Made by a program: the position numbers and the translations under genes. A stretch of DNA of 64,000 nucleotides. Origin: an uncultured Bacteroides sp. (lineage in GTDB: Bacteria > Bacteroidota > Bacteroidia > Bacteroidales > Bacteroidaceae). The DNA lies in assembly GCF_902491285.1 (NCBI RefSeq), contig NZ_CABUHK010000010.1:33976-97975 (forward strand). The letters are read 5' to 3'. Below the pieces are notes generated by a model. That model was not told the DNA's origin. It searched no databases and worked only from the letters and a program-made list of their open reading frames with translations. This document shows, in pieces, positions 19,117-26,214 of the stretch. Position 1 is the first letter of the stretch. Each line of letters starts with the position of its first letter.

Positions 19117-19668
19117 ATGAGAAAACTAATTTATTTGCTTTTGTTGCCATTGGCAGTGGCTGTGACTGCATGTGGCGGTAAAAAAGGAGCTTCAGATAAT
19201 AAATCGACGTTGGCTACAATGGACAGTGTGGATGCCCGCGGACTGCAACGTATGCAAACTTCCAAAAGCGAAACGGACTTCAAGTTTAGAGGAAAAGATT
19301 ATCATTCCATGGTTTCGCGTACGCCGGACGAAAGTCTGCCCCATGTCACCAACGAAATGGGAGATACCTATGTCGATAATAAAATCGTGTTGCGCCTGAC
19401 ACGTGGCAGCGAGAAGGTGTTTGATAAAACTTTTACTAAGAATGACTTCTCGTCCGTAGTGGATGCTAAATTCCTGTCGCATTCTGTCCTTGAAGGAATC
19501 GTATATGACAAGACCACTCCGCAGGGAATAGTGTATGCGGCAAGTGTTTGTTATCCGCAGACGGATTTGTATATGCCGCTTTCTATCACCATTACTGCCG
19601 ATGGAAAGATGAGCATACAAAGAGTGGATATGCTTGAGGAGGAATATAATGACGAACCGTCCAATTAA
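19117..19668 (+). CDS. Small lipoprotein of unknown function (DUF4738-like)
   Basis: A 183-aa protein with a lipoprotein signal: hydrophobic LIYLLLLPLAVAVTAC followed by GGKKGASDN. The mature part is probably one globular beta-rich domain, with a central motif VTNEMGDTYVDNKIVLRL. I recall similar Bacteroides lipoproteins being labelled DUF4738, but this is from memory. It is transcribed divergently from the sensor/regulator and precedes the heparin lyase by 123 bp, with a separate -7 element in between, so co-transcription is not required. No function is proposed. Confidence 0.8.
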   Translation: MRKLIYLLLLPLAVAVTACGGKKGASDNKSTLATMDSVDARGLQRMQTSKSETDFKFRGKDYHSMVSRTPDESLPHVTNEMGDTYVDNKIVLRLTRGSEKVFDKTFTKNDFSSVVDAKFLSHSVLEGIVYDKTTPQGIVYAASVCYPQTDLYMPLSITITADGKMSIQRVDMLEEEYNDEPSN

Positions 19669-19754
19669 GCCTGTGAACGGGTACTGACAGTAGAATTATA
19701 CAAATGTGAAAACATTTGAGACAAATGAAGGGCAGCCGAAGAGGTTGCCTTTCG

Positions 19755-19762
19755 TATTTTTG
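19755..19762 (+). promoter_or_regulatory. -7 element of the heparin lyase promoter
   Basis: TATTTTTG matches TAnnTTTG, about 30 bp before the ATG at 19792. No TTTG is seen at the expected -33 distance, so an activator may be needed. Confidence 0.5.
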
Positions 19763-19791
19763 CACTGTCAACAAACTTAATACCGAATAGA

Positions 19792-20970
19792 ATGAAGAAA
19801 AACATTTTAGCTGTCTGTGTGGTAGCAGTAGGATGCACGGCACTGACCGCCCAGACTAAAAATACACAAACGCTGGTTCCACTGACCGAACGTGTAAACG
19901 TGCAGTCAGATTCGGCACGTATCAATCAGATTATAGACGGTTGCTGGGTAGCAGTCGGTTCTAAAAAGCCGCATGCCATTCAACGCGACTTCACCTGTAT
20001 GTTCGACGGAAAACCTTCTTATCGTTTCGAACTGAAAGAAGATGATAACACACTGTCGGGATACGCCAAAGGGGAAACAAAAGGGCGTGCGGAATTTTCT
20101 TATTGTTATGCAACTTCCGATGATTTCAAAGGGAAGCCTGCCGATACGTATAAAAAGGCACAAATAATGAAAACTGTATATCATCATGGTAAAGGAGCTT
20201 GCCCGCAAGGCTCTTCCCGCGACTATGAGTTCTCGGTATATATTTCTTCTACATTGGGCAGTGATGTCTCGACAATTTTTGCCCAGTGGCACGGAATGCC
20301 GGACCGTACTTTGGTTCAGACTCCGCAGGGTGAAGTGAAGACACTGACTGTTGATGAATTTATCGAGCTGGACAAGACTACTATCTTCAAGAAGAACATG
20401 GGACACGAGAAAAAAGCCAAACTGGACAAGCAGGGCAATCCGGTAAAAGACAAACAAGGTAATCCGGTGTACGTAGCCGGTAAAGCCAACGGCTGGCTGG
20501 TTGAACAGGGCGGGTATCCGCCTTTGGCATTCGGATTTTCCGGCGGCTGGTTTTATATCAAGGCAAACTCCGACCGTAAATGGCTGACGGATAAAGACGA
20601 CCGTTGCAACGCAAATGTAGAAAAAACGCAAATAATGAAGCCTGTGACCTCTGAATATAAAGCATCTACCATTGCTTACAAGATGCCTTTCGCCGATTTT
20701 CCGAAGGATTGCTGGATTACGTTCCGTATCCATATTGACTGGACGGTCTATGGGAAAGAAGCCGAAACAATCGTGAAGCCGGGTATGCTTGATGTGCAGA
20801 TGGACTATCAGGACAAGGGAAAAAAGGTTAGTAAACATATTGTGGATAATGAGAAAATCCTGATTGGACGTAACGACAAAGACGGCTATTATTTTAAATT
20901 CGGTATTTACCGTGTAGGTAATAGCACGAAGCCGGTATGTTACAATCTGGCAAACTATTCAGAGAGGTAA
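19792..20970 (+). CDS. Heparin lyase I (heparinase I, polysaccharide lyase family 13)
   Basis: Eliminatively cleaves highly sulfated heparin/heparan sulfate. The 392-aa protein has a signal peptide (AVCVVAVGCTALTAQ). It closely matches the Pedobacter (Flavobacterium) heparinus heparinase I as I recall it: CWVAVGSKKPHAIQ, GKPSYRFELK, TIFAQWHGMP (catalytic His167), VEQGGYPPLAFGFS, YYFKFGIYRVGNST (catalytic-region Tyr373). A 10-residue unit in a lysine-rich loop is partly doubled (KQGNPVKDKQGNPVYVAGK), a small length difference from the P. heparinus enzyme. It stands alone, without sulfatases or SusCD nearby. In B. thetaiotaomicron the equivalent gene belongs to a heparin locus split by the galactan locus. 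Confidence 0.95.
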   Translation: MKKNILAVCVVAVGCTALTAQTKNTQTLVPLTERVNVQSDSARINQIIDGCWVAVGSKKPHAIQRDFTCMFDGKPSYRFELKEDDNTLSGYAKGETKGRAEFSYCYATSDDFKGKPADTYKKAQIMKTVYHHGKGACPQGSSRDYEFSVYISSTLGSDVSTIFAQWHGMPDRTLVQTPQGEVKTLTVDEFIELDKTTIFKKNMGHEKKAKLDKQGNPVKDKQGNPVYVAGKANGWLVEQGGYPPLAFGFSGGWFYIKANSDRKWLTDKDDRCNANVEKTQIMKPVTSEYKASTIAYKMPFADFPKDCWITFRIHIDWTVYGKEAETIVKPGMLDVQMDYQDKGKKVSKHIVDNEKILIGRNDKDGYYFKFGIYRVGNSTKPVCYNLANYSER

Positions 20971-20998
20971 ATTAGTCAAAAAGGTAAAGAGAGTGTGT

Positions 20999-21037
20999 TA
21001 TCCGGATGTTCTTCAGTGGGCATCCGGATATTTTTTT
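20999..21037 (+). terminator. Rho-independent terminator after heparin lyase
   Basis: A perfect 10-bp stem TATCCGGATG (20999-21008 with 21021-21030), a 12-nt loop, and a run of seven T residues. It separates the heparin lyase from the capsule locus. Confidence 0.9.
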
Positions 21038-21072
21038 ATGTGAATCTGGTAATATTAAAAAATGTCAATAAT

Positions 21073-21146
21073 CATATGCCGTTTGGCAAATACGTTCCAG
21101 GTATGCGAAAAGATTCGTTTTTTTGCCACCTGCCAAATGGTATATG
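21073..21146. repeat. Imperfect 16-bp inverted repeat upstream of the recombinase gene
   Basis: CATATGCCGTTTGGCA (21073-21088) is inverted at 21131-21146 with two mismatches and a 42-bp spacer. It ends 23 bp before the recombinase ATG and has no T-run, so it is not an ordinary terminator. It may be an operator or a leader hairpin controlling the recombinase, or a decayed recombination site. The arms do not resemble the 22156/22415 repeats. Confidence 0.5.
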
Positions 21147-21168
21147 TATAAAATAACTAGTGATGTAA

Positions 21169-22116
21169 ATGATGAGTAAAAATGGATTTAGCCGGTGTGG
21201 GGAACTCTACATCGGTCGTTTACGAAAAGAGGGACGCCACTCTACGGCGCACGTCTACAAGAACGCCCTCTTTTCTTTCAGCAAGTTCTGCGGCATATCT
21301 AATCTGTCGTTCAGGCAAGTCACCCGTGAGCGTTTACGGTGCTACGGGCAGTATCTTAACGAATGTGGTCTGAAGCCTAATACGATTTCTACGTATATGC
21401 GCATGCTTCGTAGCATTTATAATCGGGGAGTGGAAGCGGGGAATGCCTCTTACGTGCCGCGGTTGTTCAGTGATGTCTATACGGGCGTGGATGTCCGTCA
21501 GAAAAAAGCCTTGTCTGCCGCCGAACTGCATAAGCTTCTTTACGAAGATCCTAAGTCTGAGCGTTTACGCCGTACACAATCTATTGCTGCTCTGATGTTC
21601 CAGTTTTGCGGGATGTCATTCGCAGATTTGGCTCATTTGGAAAAATCGGCTTTGGAAAGCAATGTATTGCGTTATAGCCGTATCAAAACTAAAACTCCTA
21701 TGAGTGTGGAGGTGTTGGACAGTGCAAAGGAAATGATTGACCAACTACGGAACAAGCAGGACTCTCTGCCCGATTGCCCTGATTACCTATTCGATATTCT
21801 CCATGGTGACAAGAAACGGAAAGATGAACGTGCTTACCGTGAATATCAGTCTGCCCTCCGTCGGTTTAATAATAGCTTGAAGGATTTGGCAAGGGCGCTA
21901 CATCTGAATTCTCCGGTTTCTTCCTACACGTTCCGCCATTCCTGGGCTACTACCGCCAAGTATCGGGGAGTCTCAATTGAAATGATTAGTGAATCATTGG
22001 GGCACAAATCTATAAAGACCACGCAAATCTATTTGAAAGGCTTCGGACTGGAAGAACGTACAGAGGTAAATAAAGGGAATTTATCTTACGTAAGGAACTA
22101 CTGCGCTAGCAGATGA
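21169..22116 (+). CDS. Tyrosine recombinase, predicted invertase of the capsule promoter
   Basis: A 315-aa site-specific recombinase. The N-terminal SAM-like core-binding domain spans about residues 5-100 (FSFSKFCGISNLSFRQVT) and the catalytic domain about 110-315. The C-terminal signatures are box II YTFRHSWATTAKYRG (Arg), LGHKSIKTTQ (His), and the nucleophile Tyr in TTQIYLKGF. As in related Bacteroidetes enzymes, the usual HxxR reads with Tyr in place of the first His. The segment that normally holds the first catalytic Arg reads FQFCGMSFADLAHL, so that Arg is not evident there. The gene ends 40 bp before the left inverted repeat of the promoter segment, the usual arrangement of a locus-linked invertase. 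It could also be a degenerate integrase acting elsewhere. Confidence 0.88.
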   Translation: MMSKNGFSRCGELYIGRLRKEGRHSTAHVYKNALFSFSKFCGISNLSFRQVTRERLRCYGQYLNECGLKPNTISTYMRMLRSIYNRGVEAGNASYVPRLFSDVYTGVDVRQKKALSAAELHKLLYEDPKSERLRRTQSIAALMFQFCGMSFADLAHLEKSALESNVLRYSRIKTKTPMSVEVLDSAKEMIDQLRNKQDSLPDCPDYLFDILHGDKKRKDERAYREYQSALRRFNNSLKDLARALHLNSPVSSYTFRHSWATTAKYRGVSIEMISESLGHKSIKTTQIYLKGFGLEERTEVNKGNLSYVRNYCASR

Positions 22117-22155
22117 CTATGATATAATGTATTGGTAATCAGTGATAGTAACTAG

Positions 22156-22178
22156 CCGTTACTTCTTAGGTAACGGAT
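22156..22178 (+). repeat. Left inverted repeat (recombination site) of the promoter switch
   Basis: A 23-bp sequence repeated perfectly in inverse orientation at 22415-22437. Internally it is arm CCGTTAC, 7-bp asymmetric spacer TTCTTAG, arm GTAACGG. That is the arm-spacer-arm form of a tyrosine recombinase core site. Confidence 0.92.
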
Positions 22179-22414
22179 ATAAATTTGACGCAAAGATAGA
22201 CAAAAACATAGATAGCACACAAATATTTCTTCACTTTTTTTAGTTTTATCTGAAACATAGGGCAAAAAACTATCTGAACATGAAATAATATAAATTTCAT
22301 GCTCCAACTTCTTATTGCCAAAATTCAGGGACTTTCTCGCTGAATAATAGGCAGTTGCTTTTCTCGTGCCCTGTCTATGTGTGTAATTTCCCTTTTCATT
22401 GCTGTGTGTACTCA
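22179..22414. promoter_or_regulatory. Invertible promoter segment of the capsule locus, shown in the OFF orientation
   Basis: These 236 bp between the inverted repeats carry one full Bacteroides promoter (22191-22223), on the minus strand and facing away from upxY. I see no TTTG/TAnnTTTG pair facing right; TAAATTTG at 22180 lacks a -33 partner. Inversion would place the promoter just inside the right repeat, pointing into upxY about 45 bp away. An open frame on the minus strand across this region has no coding features. Confidence 0.88.
22191..22223 (-). promoter_or_regulatory. Capsule promoter inside the invertible segment
   Basis: On the minus strand, -33 TTTG (22220-22223), a 21-bp spacer, and -7 TATCTTTG (22191-22198). 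This is a full match to TTTG-N19-21-TAnnTTTG. In this orientation transcripts run left across the repeat and into the 3' end of the recombinase, antisense to it. Confidence 0.85.
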
Positions 22415-22437
22415 ATCCGTTACCTAAGAAGTAACGG
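22415..22437 (-). repeat. Right inverted repeat (recombination site) of the promoter switch
   Basis: Exact reverse complement of 22156-22178. It lies 21 bp upstream of the upxY start codon, so it would be part of the upxY leader in either orientation. Confidence 0.92.
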
Positions 22438-22458
22438 ACAAATATGGGGTAAAAAAAC

Positions 22459-23037
22459 ATGATTTTAACAAAAGCAAAATCAGTAATTGCTGGGCCTAGT
22501 AATGGGACAGGGGAAGGCGTAGCACACTCTAAACGCTGGTATGTAGCTTTGGTTCGTATGCATCACGAGAAGAAGGTTGCAGAGCGTTTGGACAGAATGG
22601 GGATTGAGAGTTTTGTTCCTGTCCAACAGGAAATTCATCAATGGAGTGACCGGCGAAAGATGGTCGAGTCAGTCTTGCTTCCAATGATGGTTTTTGTCCA
22701 TGTTGATCCGAAAGAGCGTATGGAAGTTTTGAGTTTTTCTACAGTGAGTCGTTATATGGTGATGCGGGGTGAGAGTGCACCGGCGGTGATTCCTGATGAT
22801 CAAATGGCGCGTTTCCGTTTTATGCTTGATTATTCCGAAGAAGCAATCTGTATGAACAGTTCTCCTTTGGCACGTGGTGAAAAGGTTCGTGTCATCAAAG
22901 GTCCTTTGACCGGACTTGTTGGTGAACTGGTCAATGTTGACGGTAAAAGTAAGATTGCCGTTCGCTTGAATATGCTTGGTTGTGCTTGTGTTGATATGCC
23001 TATTGGTTATGTAGAGGCAATCAGCGAGAAAAACTAA
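22459..23037 (+). CDS. upxY: UpxY-family (NusG-like) capsule transcription antiterminator
   Basis: Locus-specific elongation factor expected to let RNA polymerase read through the long capsule operon. The protein has 192 aa. The NGN domain begins at KRWYVALVRMHHEKKVAERL (about residues 26-135) and contains FVPVQQEIHQWSDRRK and LLPMMVFVHVD. The C-terminal KOW region contains GEKVRVIKGPLTGLVGEL. The ATG at 22459 lies directly after the right inverted repeat. In most Bacteroides capsule loci upxY is followed by upxZ, which inhibits the UpxY proteins of other loci. Here the next gene is the Wza-type exporter, with no room for upxZ. Confidence 0.95.
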   Translation: MILTKAKSVIAGPSNGTGEGVAHSKRWYVALVRMHHEKKVAERLDRMGIESFVPVQQEIHQWSDRRKMVESVLLPMMVFVHVDPKERMEVLSFSTVSRYMVMRGESAPAVIPDDQMARFRFMLDYSEEAICMNSSPLARGEKVRVIKGPLTGLVGELVNVDGKSKIAVRLNMLGCACVDMPIGYVEAISEKN

Positions 23038-23073
23038 TTTTTCCCCTCTTTTTTGTTTTATCCTCAATTTATA

Positions 23074-23880
23074 ATGAATATGAAAAACTGTAGAGTTTCC
23101 TTCCTTTTTATGTTATTAGCATGTGTTTTGGGTGGGATGACTTCTTGTGTGTCATCCAAAAAGATGCTTTATCTGCAAGGTGCTGATAAACTGCATGAGA
23201 ATCCACAGAAAATAGAAAATAATTATGAATTGCGTATCAAACCGGATGACCAGCTTCTGATTACGATTAATAGTAAGGCTCCGGAGTTGTTAACTCCTTT
23301 CGCGAACAGCCAGGTATTAGGTTCAAGTTCGTCTACGAATACCCAGGAAAGCACCGGCCTTTTAGTCAGTCAGAGTGGTAAAATAGAAATACCTGTTTTG
23401 GGTGAGATGCAGGCGGCAGGGTTGACACGCCAAGAATTGGCGGATGCGATTAAAAACAAACTTATTGAAGGCGAGTATATCAAGGATCCTACCGTATTAG
23501 TACGCTTTAAAGGTGCAAAAATAGTAGTGCTCGGTGAAGTGGGCAGTCCCGGAGTAAAAGACTTGCCCGGTGAACGTGTTACCATACTCGAAGCTATCGG
23601 ACTGGCAGGTGATTTACCGCCGACAGCCCATCGGGAGAATATTCTGGTTATCCGAGAGGAAAATGGTGAACGTAAGAGTTATAGCGTTGATCTTACTTCG
23701 GGAGAAGATATTTTGAATTCCCCCGTTTTTTATCTTCAGCAGAATGATGTAGTTTATGTGGAACCCAACAAGGCTATTAATGTGAAAGGAAGTTCCGCAC
23801 TTACCTATCTGTCTGCCGGTAGTAGTATTATCGGCGTATTAGCTTCTATATTATCATTAGTATTTATTCTTACGAAATAA
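23074..23880 (+). CDS. Wza-type polysaccharide export lipoprotein (outer-membrane auxiliary)
   Basis: Forms the outer-membrane channel for capsule export together with the Wzc-like protein encoded next. The start is placed at ATG 23074 (MNMKNCRVSF); an upstream in-frame TTG at 23053 has no support. The 268-aa protein has a lipobox signal (VLGGMTSCVSSKKML). A Poly_export domain follows (NYELRIKPDDQLLITINSKA; GKIEIPVLGEMQAAGLTRQE), then an SLBB domain (KIVVLGEVGSPGVKDLPGER). A C-terminal hydrophobic segment (ALTYLSAGSSIIGVLASILS), seen in Bacteroidetes members, may form the membrane helix. It is 37 bp downstream of upxY and 5 bp upstream of the Wzc gene. Confidence 0.94.
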   Translation: MNMKNCRVSFLFMLLACVLGGMTSCVSSKKMLYLQGADKLHENPQKIENNYELRIKPDDQLLITINSKAPELLTPFANSQVLGSSSSTNTQESTGLLVSQSGKIEIPVLGEMQAAGLTRQELADAIKNKLIEGEYIKDPTVLVRFKGAKIVVLGEVGSPGVKDLPGERVTILEAIGLAGDLPPTAHRENILVIREENGERKSYSVDLTSGEDILNSPVFYLQQNDVVYVEPNKAINVKGSSALTYLSAGSSIIGVLASILSLVFILTK

Positions 23881-23884
23881 TAAG

Positions 23885-26209
23885 ATGGAATATACACAGG
23901 AAAATAATGAGAAAACAGTCAAGGAAAGCGGATTCAATATTAACTTGCGTGATATTGTAGAATTAATCATAGCTAATTGGTACTGGTTTGCTCTTTCAGT
24001 GTTTATTTGTGTGAGTGTCGCTTATCTATATACCCGTACCTTAGTCCCCGTTTATCAACGTCAGGCTGTGATGTTGGTAAAGACGGGAGGAAAGAATGCA
24101 AATTCCGACATTTCGGCTATGTTGGAGTTGCAAGGCGGAATTACCGGTAGTGGTGTTGAAAATGAAATGTTTATACTCCGTTCCCATCAACTGGTGCGTG
24201 AGGTTGTCAATCGCCTGCATCTGGATGTATCATATGAGAAAGAAGGCTTTTTCCGTAATACATCTTTATATGTTGAATCTCCGATTGAAGTAAACTTCAT
24301 AGACCCATATCATACTTACTATCGTACGAATGTCACTCCATTGGATGTGAAGAACTACTCCATTTCGGGTGAAAAATACGCTTATGGTGATACCATTCAA
24401 ACAGAAGCCGGAAGAATCGTAGTGAATTTGAGACCTGAAAATCTTAGTACCTATATAGGTAAGCCTGTCCTGGTGACACGAATGAATCCCGAAGTGGCAG
24501 CGTCCATATATAAAGATGGTATTTCAACTTCGCTTGCAGGTAAAGGAACTTCTATGGTACAGATTACTTGTACGGGAGATAATGTATCCCGTGCCGATGC
24601 GATCCTGAACGCTTTGATTAATGTATATAATGAAACTATCATTGAAGACAAGAACCGCATAGCGGTAAACACCGCCAAGTTCATAGATGAACGTATTGCG
24701 GTAATCGGTAAAGAATTGGGCGATGTAGAAGAAGAACTGACAGACTTCAAGCAGCGTAACCGGATTATAGGCTCGGAAGGGAACGGGTCGCAATTTCTTG
24801 CGGAAAGCAGCCGCATGAAGACAGAAAACCTTCAGATGGAAACGGAATTGTCCATTGCCCAATCCATTAAAAGCTATTTATTGGATGCTACCCGAAACAA
24901 TCAGTTAATACCTAATGTATCCGGTGTTGGAGATGCAAGTGTACAAAGTCAGATCACTGCTTATAATGAATTGATGCTTCAACGTAACCATCTGTTGGCT
25001 GAATCCGGTGCAAAGAATCCCGTTGTACAGACGGCAGATAAGAATTTGGCAGAGATGCGTACGGTAATTTCCGGCTCCATGGATAATTATATAAAGAATC
25101 TTCGTCTACGGTTGGAGAAGACTCGTGCGGTAGAACGTCAGATCAACTCTGAAATTCAGGCTGTTCCGAAGCAAGAGAAGATGGCATTAAGCATTATCCG
25201 TCAGCAATCCATCAAAGAAGCATTATATACTTTCCTGTTAAATAAGCGTGAAGAAAACGCACTGCAACTGGCAGTAACGGAAGCGAATATCCGTGTAGTG
25301 GAATCTCCATTTGGTTCCAATGCCCCTATCGCACCTCATTCTACAACTTTTCTGCTGGCAGCTTTAGTTGTAGGACTGGCTATCCCGTTGGGAATCCAGA
25401 TACTAATCATGTTATGGAATACGTCCGTCCGCGGTAGAAAGGATATTGAAGATTATACCACTATTCCACTTTTAGGTGAGATTCCTTCCCGTAAAGAAAA
25501 TATGGCAGACGATGCCATTGTGGTAGACGATAAAAAGAATGACATTATTTCCGAGTCGTTTCGTCTGCTTCGTGCCAATATAAACTTTGTAGCGAAAGAT
25601 GCGCGTGTTCTCATGTTCACTTCTACCATGCCGGGAGAAGGAAAGTCGTTTGTATCTCGCAATTTGGCAGTGGCAATCGCTATTGCCGGGAAAAAAGTGG
25701 TATTGGTTGATACTGATATGCGTAAGAGAACGCAAAGTAAATTGGCGGGAATTAAACATAAAGATGGATTGAGCACATACCTGTCTGGACAACACAATGA
25801 TGTTGACAGCATTTTGGATAAAGGACTGATTCATCCGTCTGTCGACTCCCTGTTTGTTGGTCCTATTCCGCCTAATCCTTCCGAACTATTGATGAGTGAA
25901 CGGTTGGAGAAATTAATAGAGGAGCTGAAGAAACGCTATGACTATATCATATTGGATAATGTTCCGGCACAAATTGTGGCAGATGCCGCCATTGTGAATC
26001 GTGTAGCAGAACTGACTTTATATGTCATTCGTGATGGACAACTTGACCGACGCTATCTTCCGGAATTGGAACGACTGCACAAAGAAGGTAAGTTTAATCA
26101 CTTGTGTATTGTGTTGAATGACAGCCATATTGAAAAGAAAAAATATGGGTACGGTTACGGATATGGTTATGGCTACGGGTATGGTTATAAATATGAGGAA
26201 TATAAATAA
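23885..26209 (+). CDS. Wzc-like chain-length determinant and tyrosine autokinase
   Basis: Inner-membrane co-polymerase controlling chain length and coupling to Wza. In its 774 aa there is an N-terminal Wzz domain with TM1 near residues 35-55 (WYWFALSVFICVSVAYLY), then coiled coils (about 255-460), a GNVR-like region, and TM2 near 490-520. The cytoplasmic BY-kinase domain has Walker A (STMPGEGKSFVSRN, about 580-590), Walker A' (VLVDTDMRKR) and Walker B (YIILDNVPAQ). The C-terminus is a run of Gly-Tyr pairs (8 GY units, then KYEEYK), which would be the autophosphorylated tyrosine cluster. The corresponding DNA is a hexamer-like repeat that could change length. Confidence 0.95.
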   Translation: MEYTQENNEKTVKESGFNINLRDIVELIIANWYWFALSVFICVSVAYLYTRTLVPVYQRQAVMLVKTGGKNANSDISAMLELQGGITGSGVENEMFILRSHQLVREVVNRLHLDVSYEKEGFFRNTSLYVESPIEVNFIDPYHTYYRTNVTPLDVKNYSISGEKYAYGDTIQTEAGRIVVNLRPENLSTYIGKPVLVTRMNPEVAASIYKDGISTSLAGKGTSMVQITCTGDNVSRADAILNALINVYNETIIEDKNRIAVNTAKFIDERIAVIGKELGDVEEELTDFKQRNRIIGSEGNGSQFLAESSRMKTENLQMETELSIAQSIKSYLLDATRNNQLIPNVSGVGDASVQSQITAYNELMLQRNHLLAESGAKNPVVQTADKNLAEMRTVISGSMDNYIKNLRLRLEKTRAVERQINSEIQAVPKQEKMALSIIRQQSIKEALYTFLLNKREENALQLAVTEANIRVVESPFGSNAPIAPHSTTFLLAALVVGLAIPLGIQILIMLWNTSVRGRKDIEDYTTIPLLGEIPSRKENMADDAIVVDDKKNDIISESFRLLRANINFVAKDARVLMFTSTMPGEGKSFVSRNLAVAIAIAGKKVVLVDTDMRKRTQSKLAGIKHKDGLSTYLSGQHNDVDSILDKGLIHPSVDSLFVGPIPPNPSELLMSERLEKLIEELKKRYDYIILDNVPAQIVADAAIVNRVAELTLYVIRDGQLDRRYLPELERLHKEGKFNHLCIVLNDSHIEKKKYGYGYGYGYGYGYGYKYEEYK
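26148..26197 (+). repeat. In-frame Gly-Tyr codon repeat at the 3' end of the Wzc-like gene
   Basis: Tandem degenerate 6-bp units of the form GGNTAY encode alternating Gly and Tyr. Synonymous third-base variation argues that the tract is maintained at protein level, yet unit gain or loss would stay in frame. Confidence 0.8.
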
Positions 26210-26214
26210 TAGAG

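Noticed and set aside
19906..20838. A 310-codon minus-strand open frame
   Set aside because: It is the shadow of the heparin lyase gene, whose plus-strand product matches a known enzyme along its full length.
22180..22187. TAAATTTG on the plus strand as an ON-facing promoter
   Set aside because: No TTTG at 19-21 bp upstream (that region is inside the left repeat); the minus-strand element has both boxes.
22152..22460. A 102-codon minus-strand open frame spanning the invertible segment
   Set aside because: It runs through both inverted repeats and the promoter, has no ribosome-binding context and no recognisable protein features; the regulatory reading explains the sequence.
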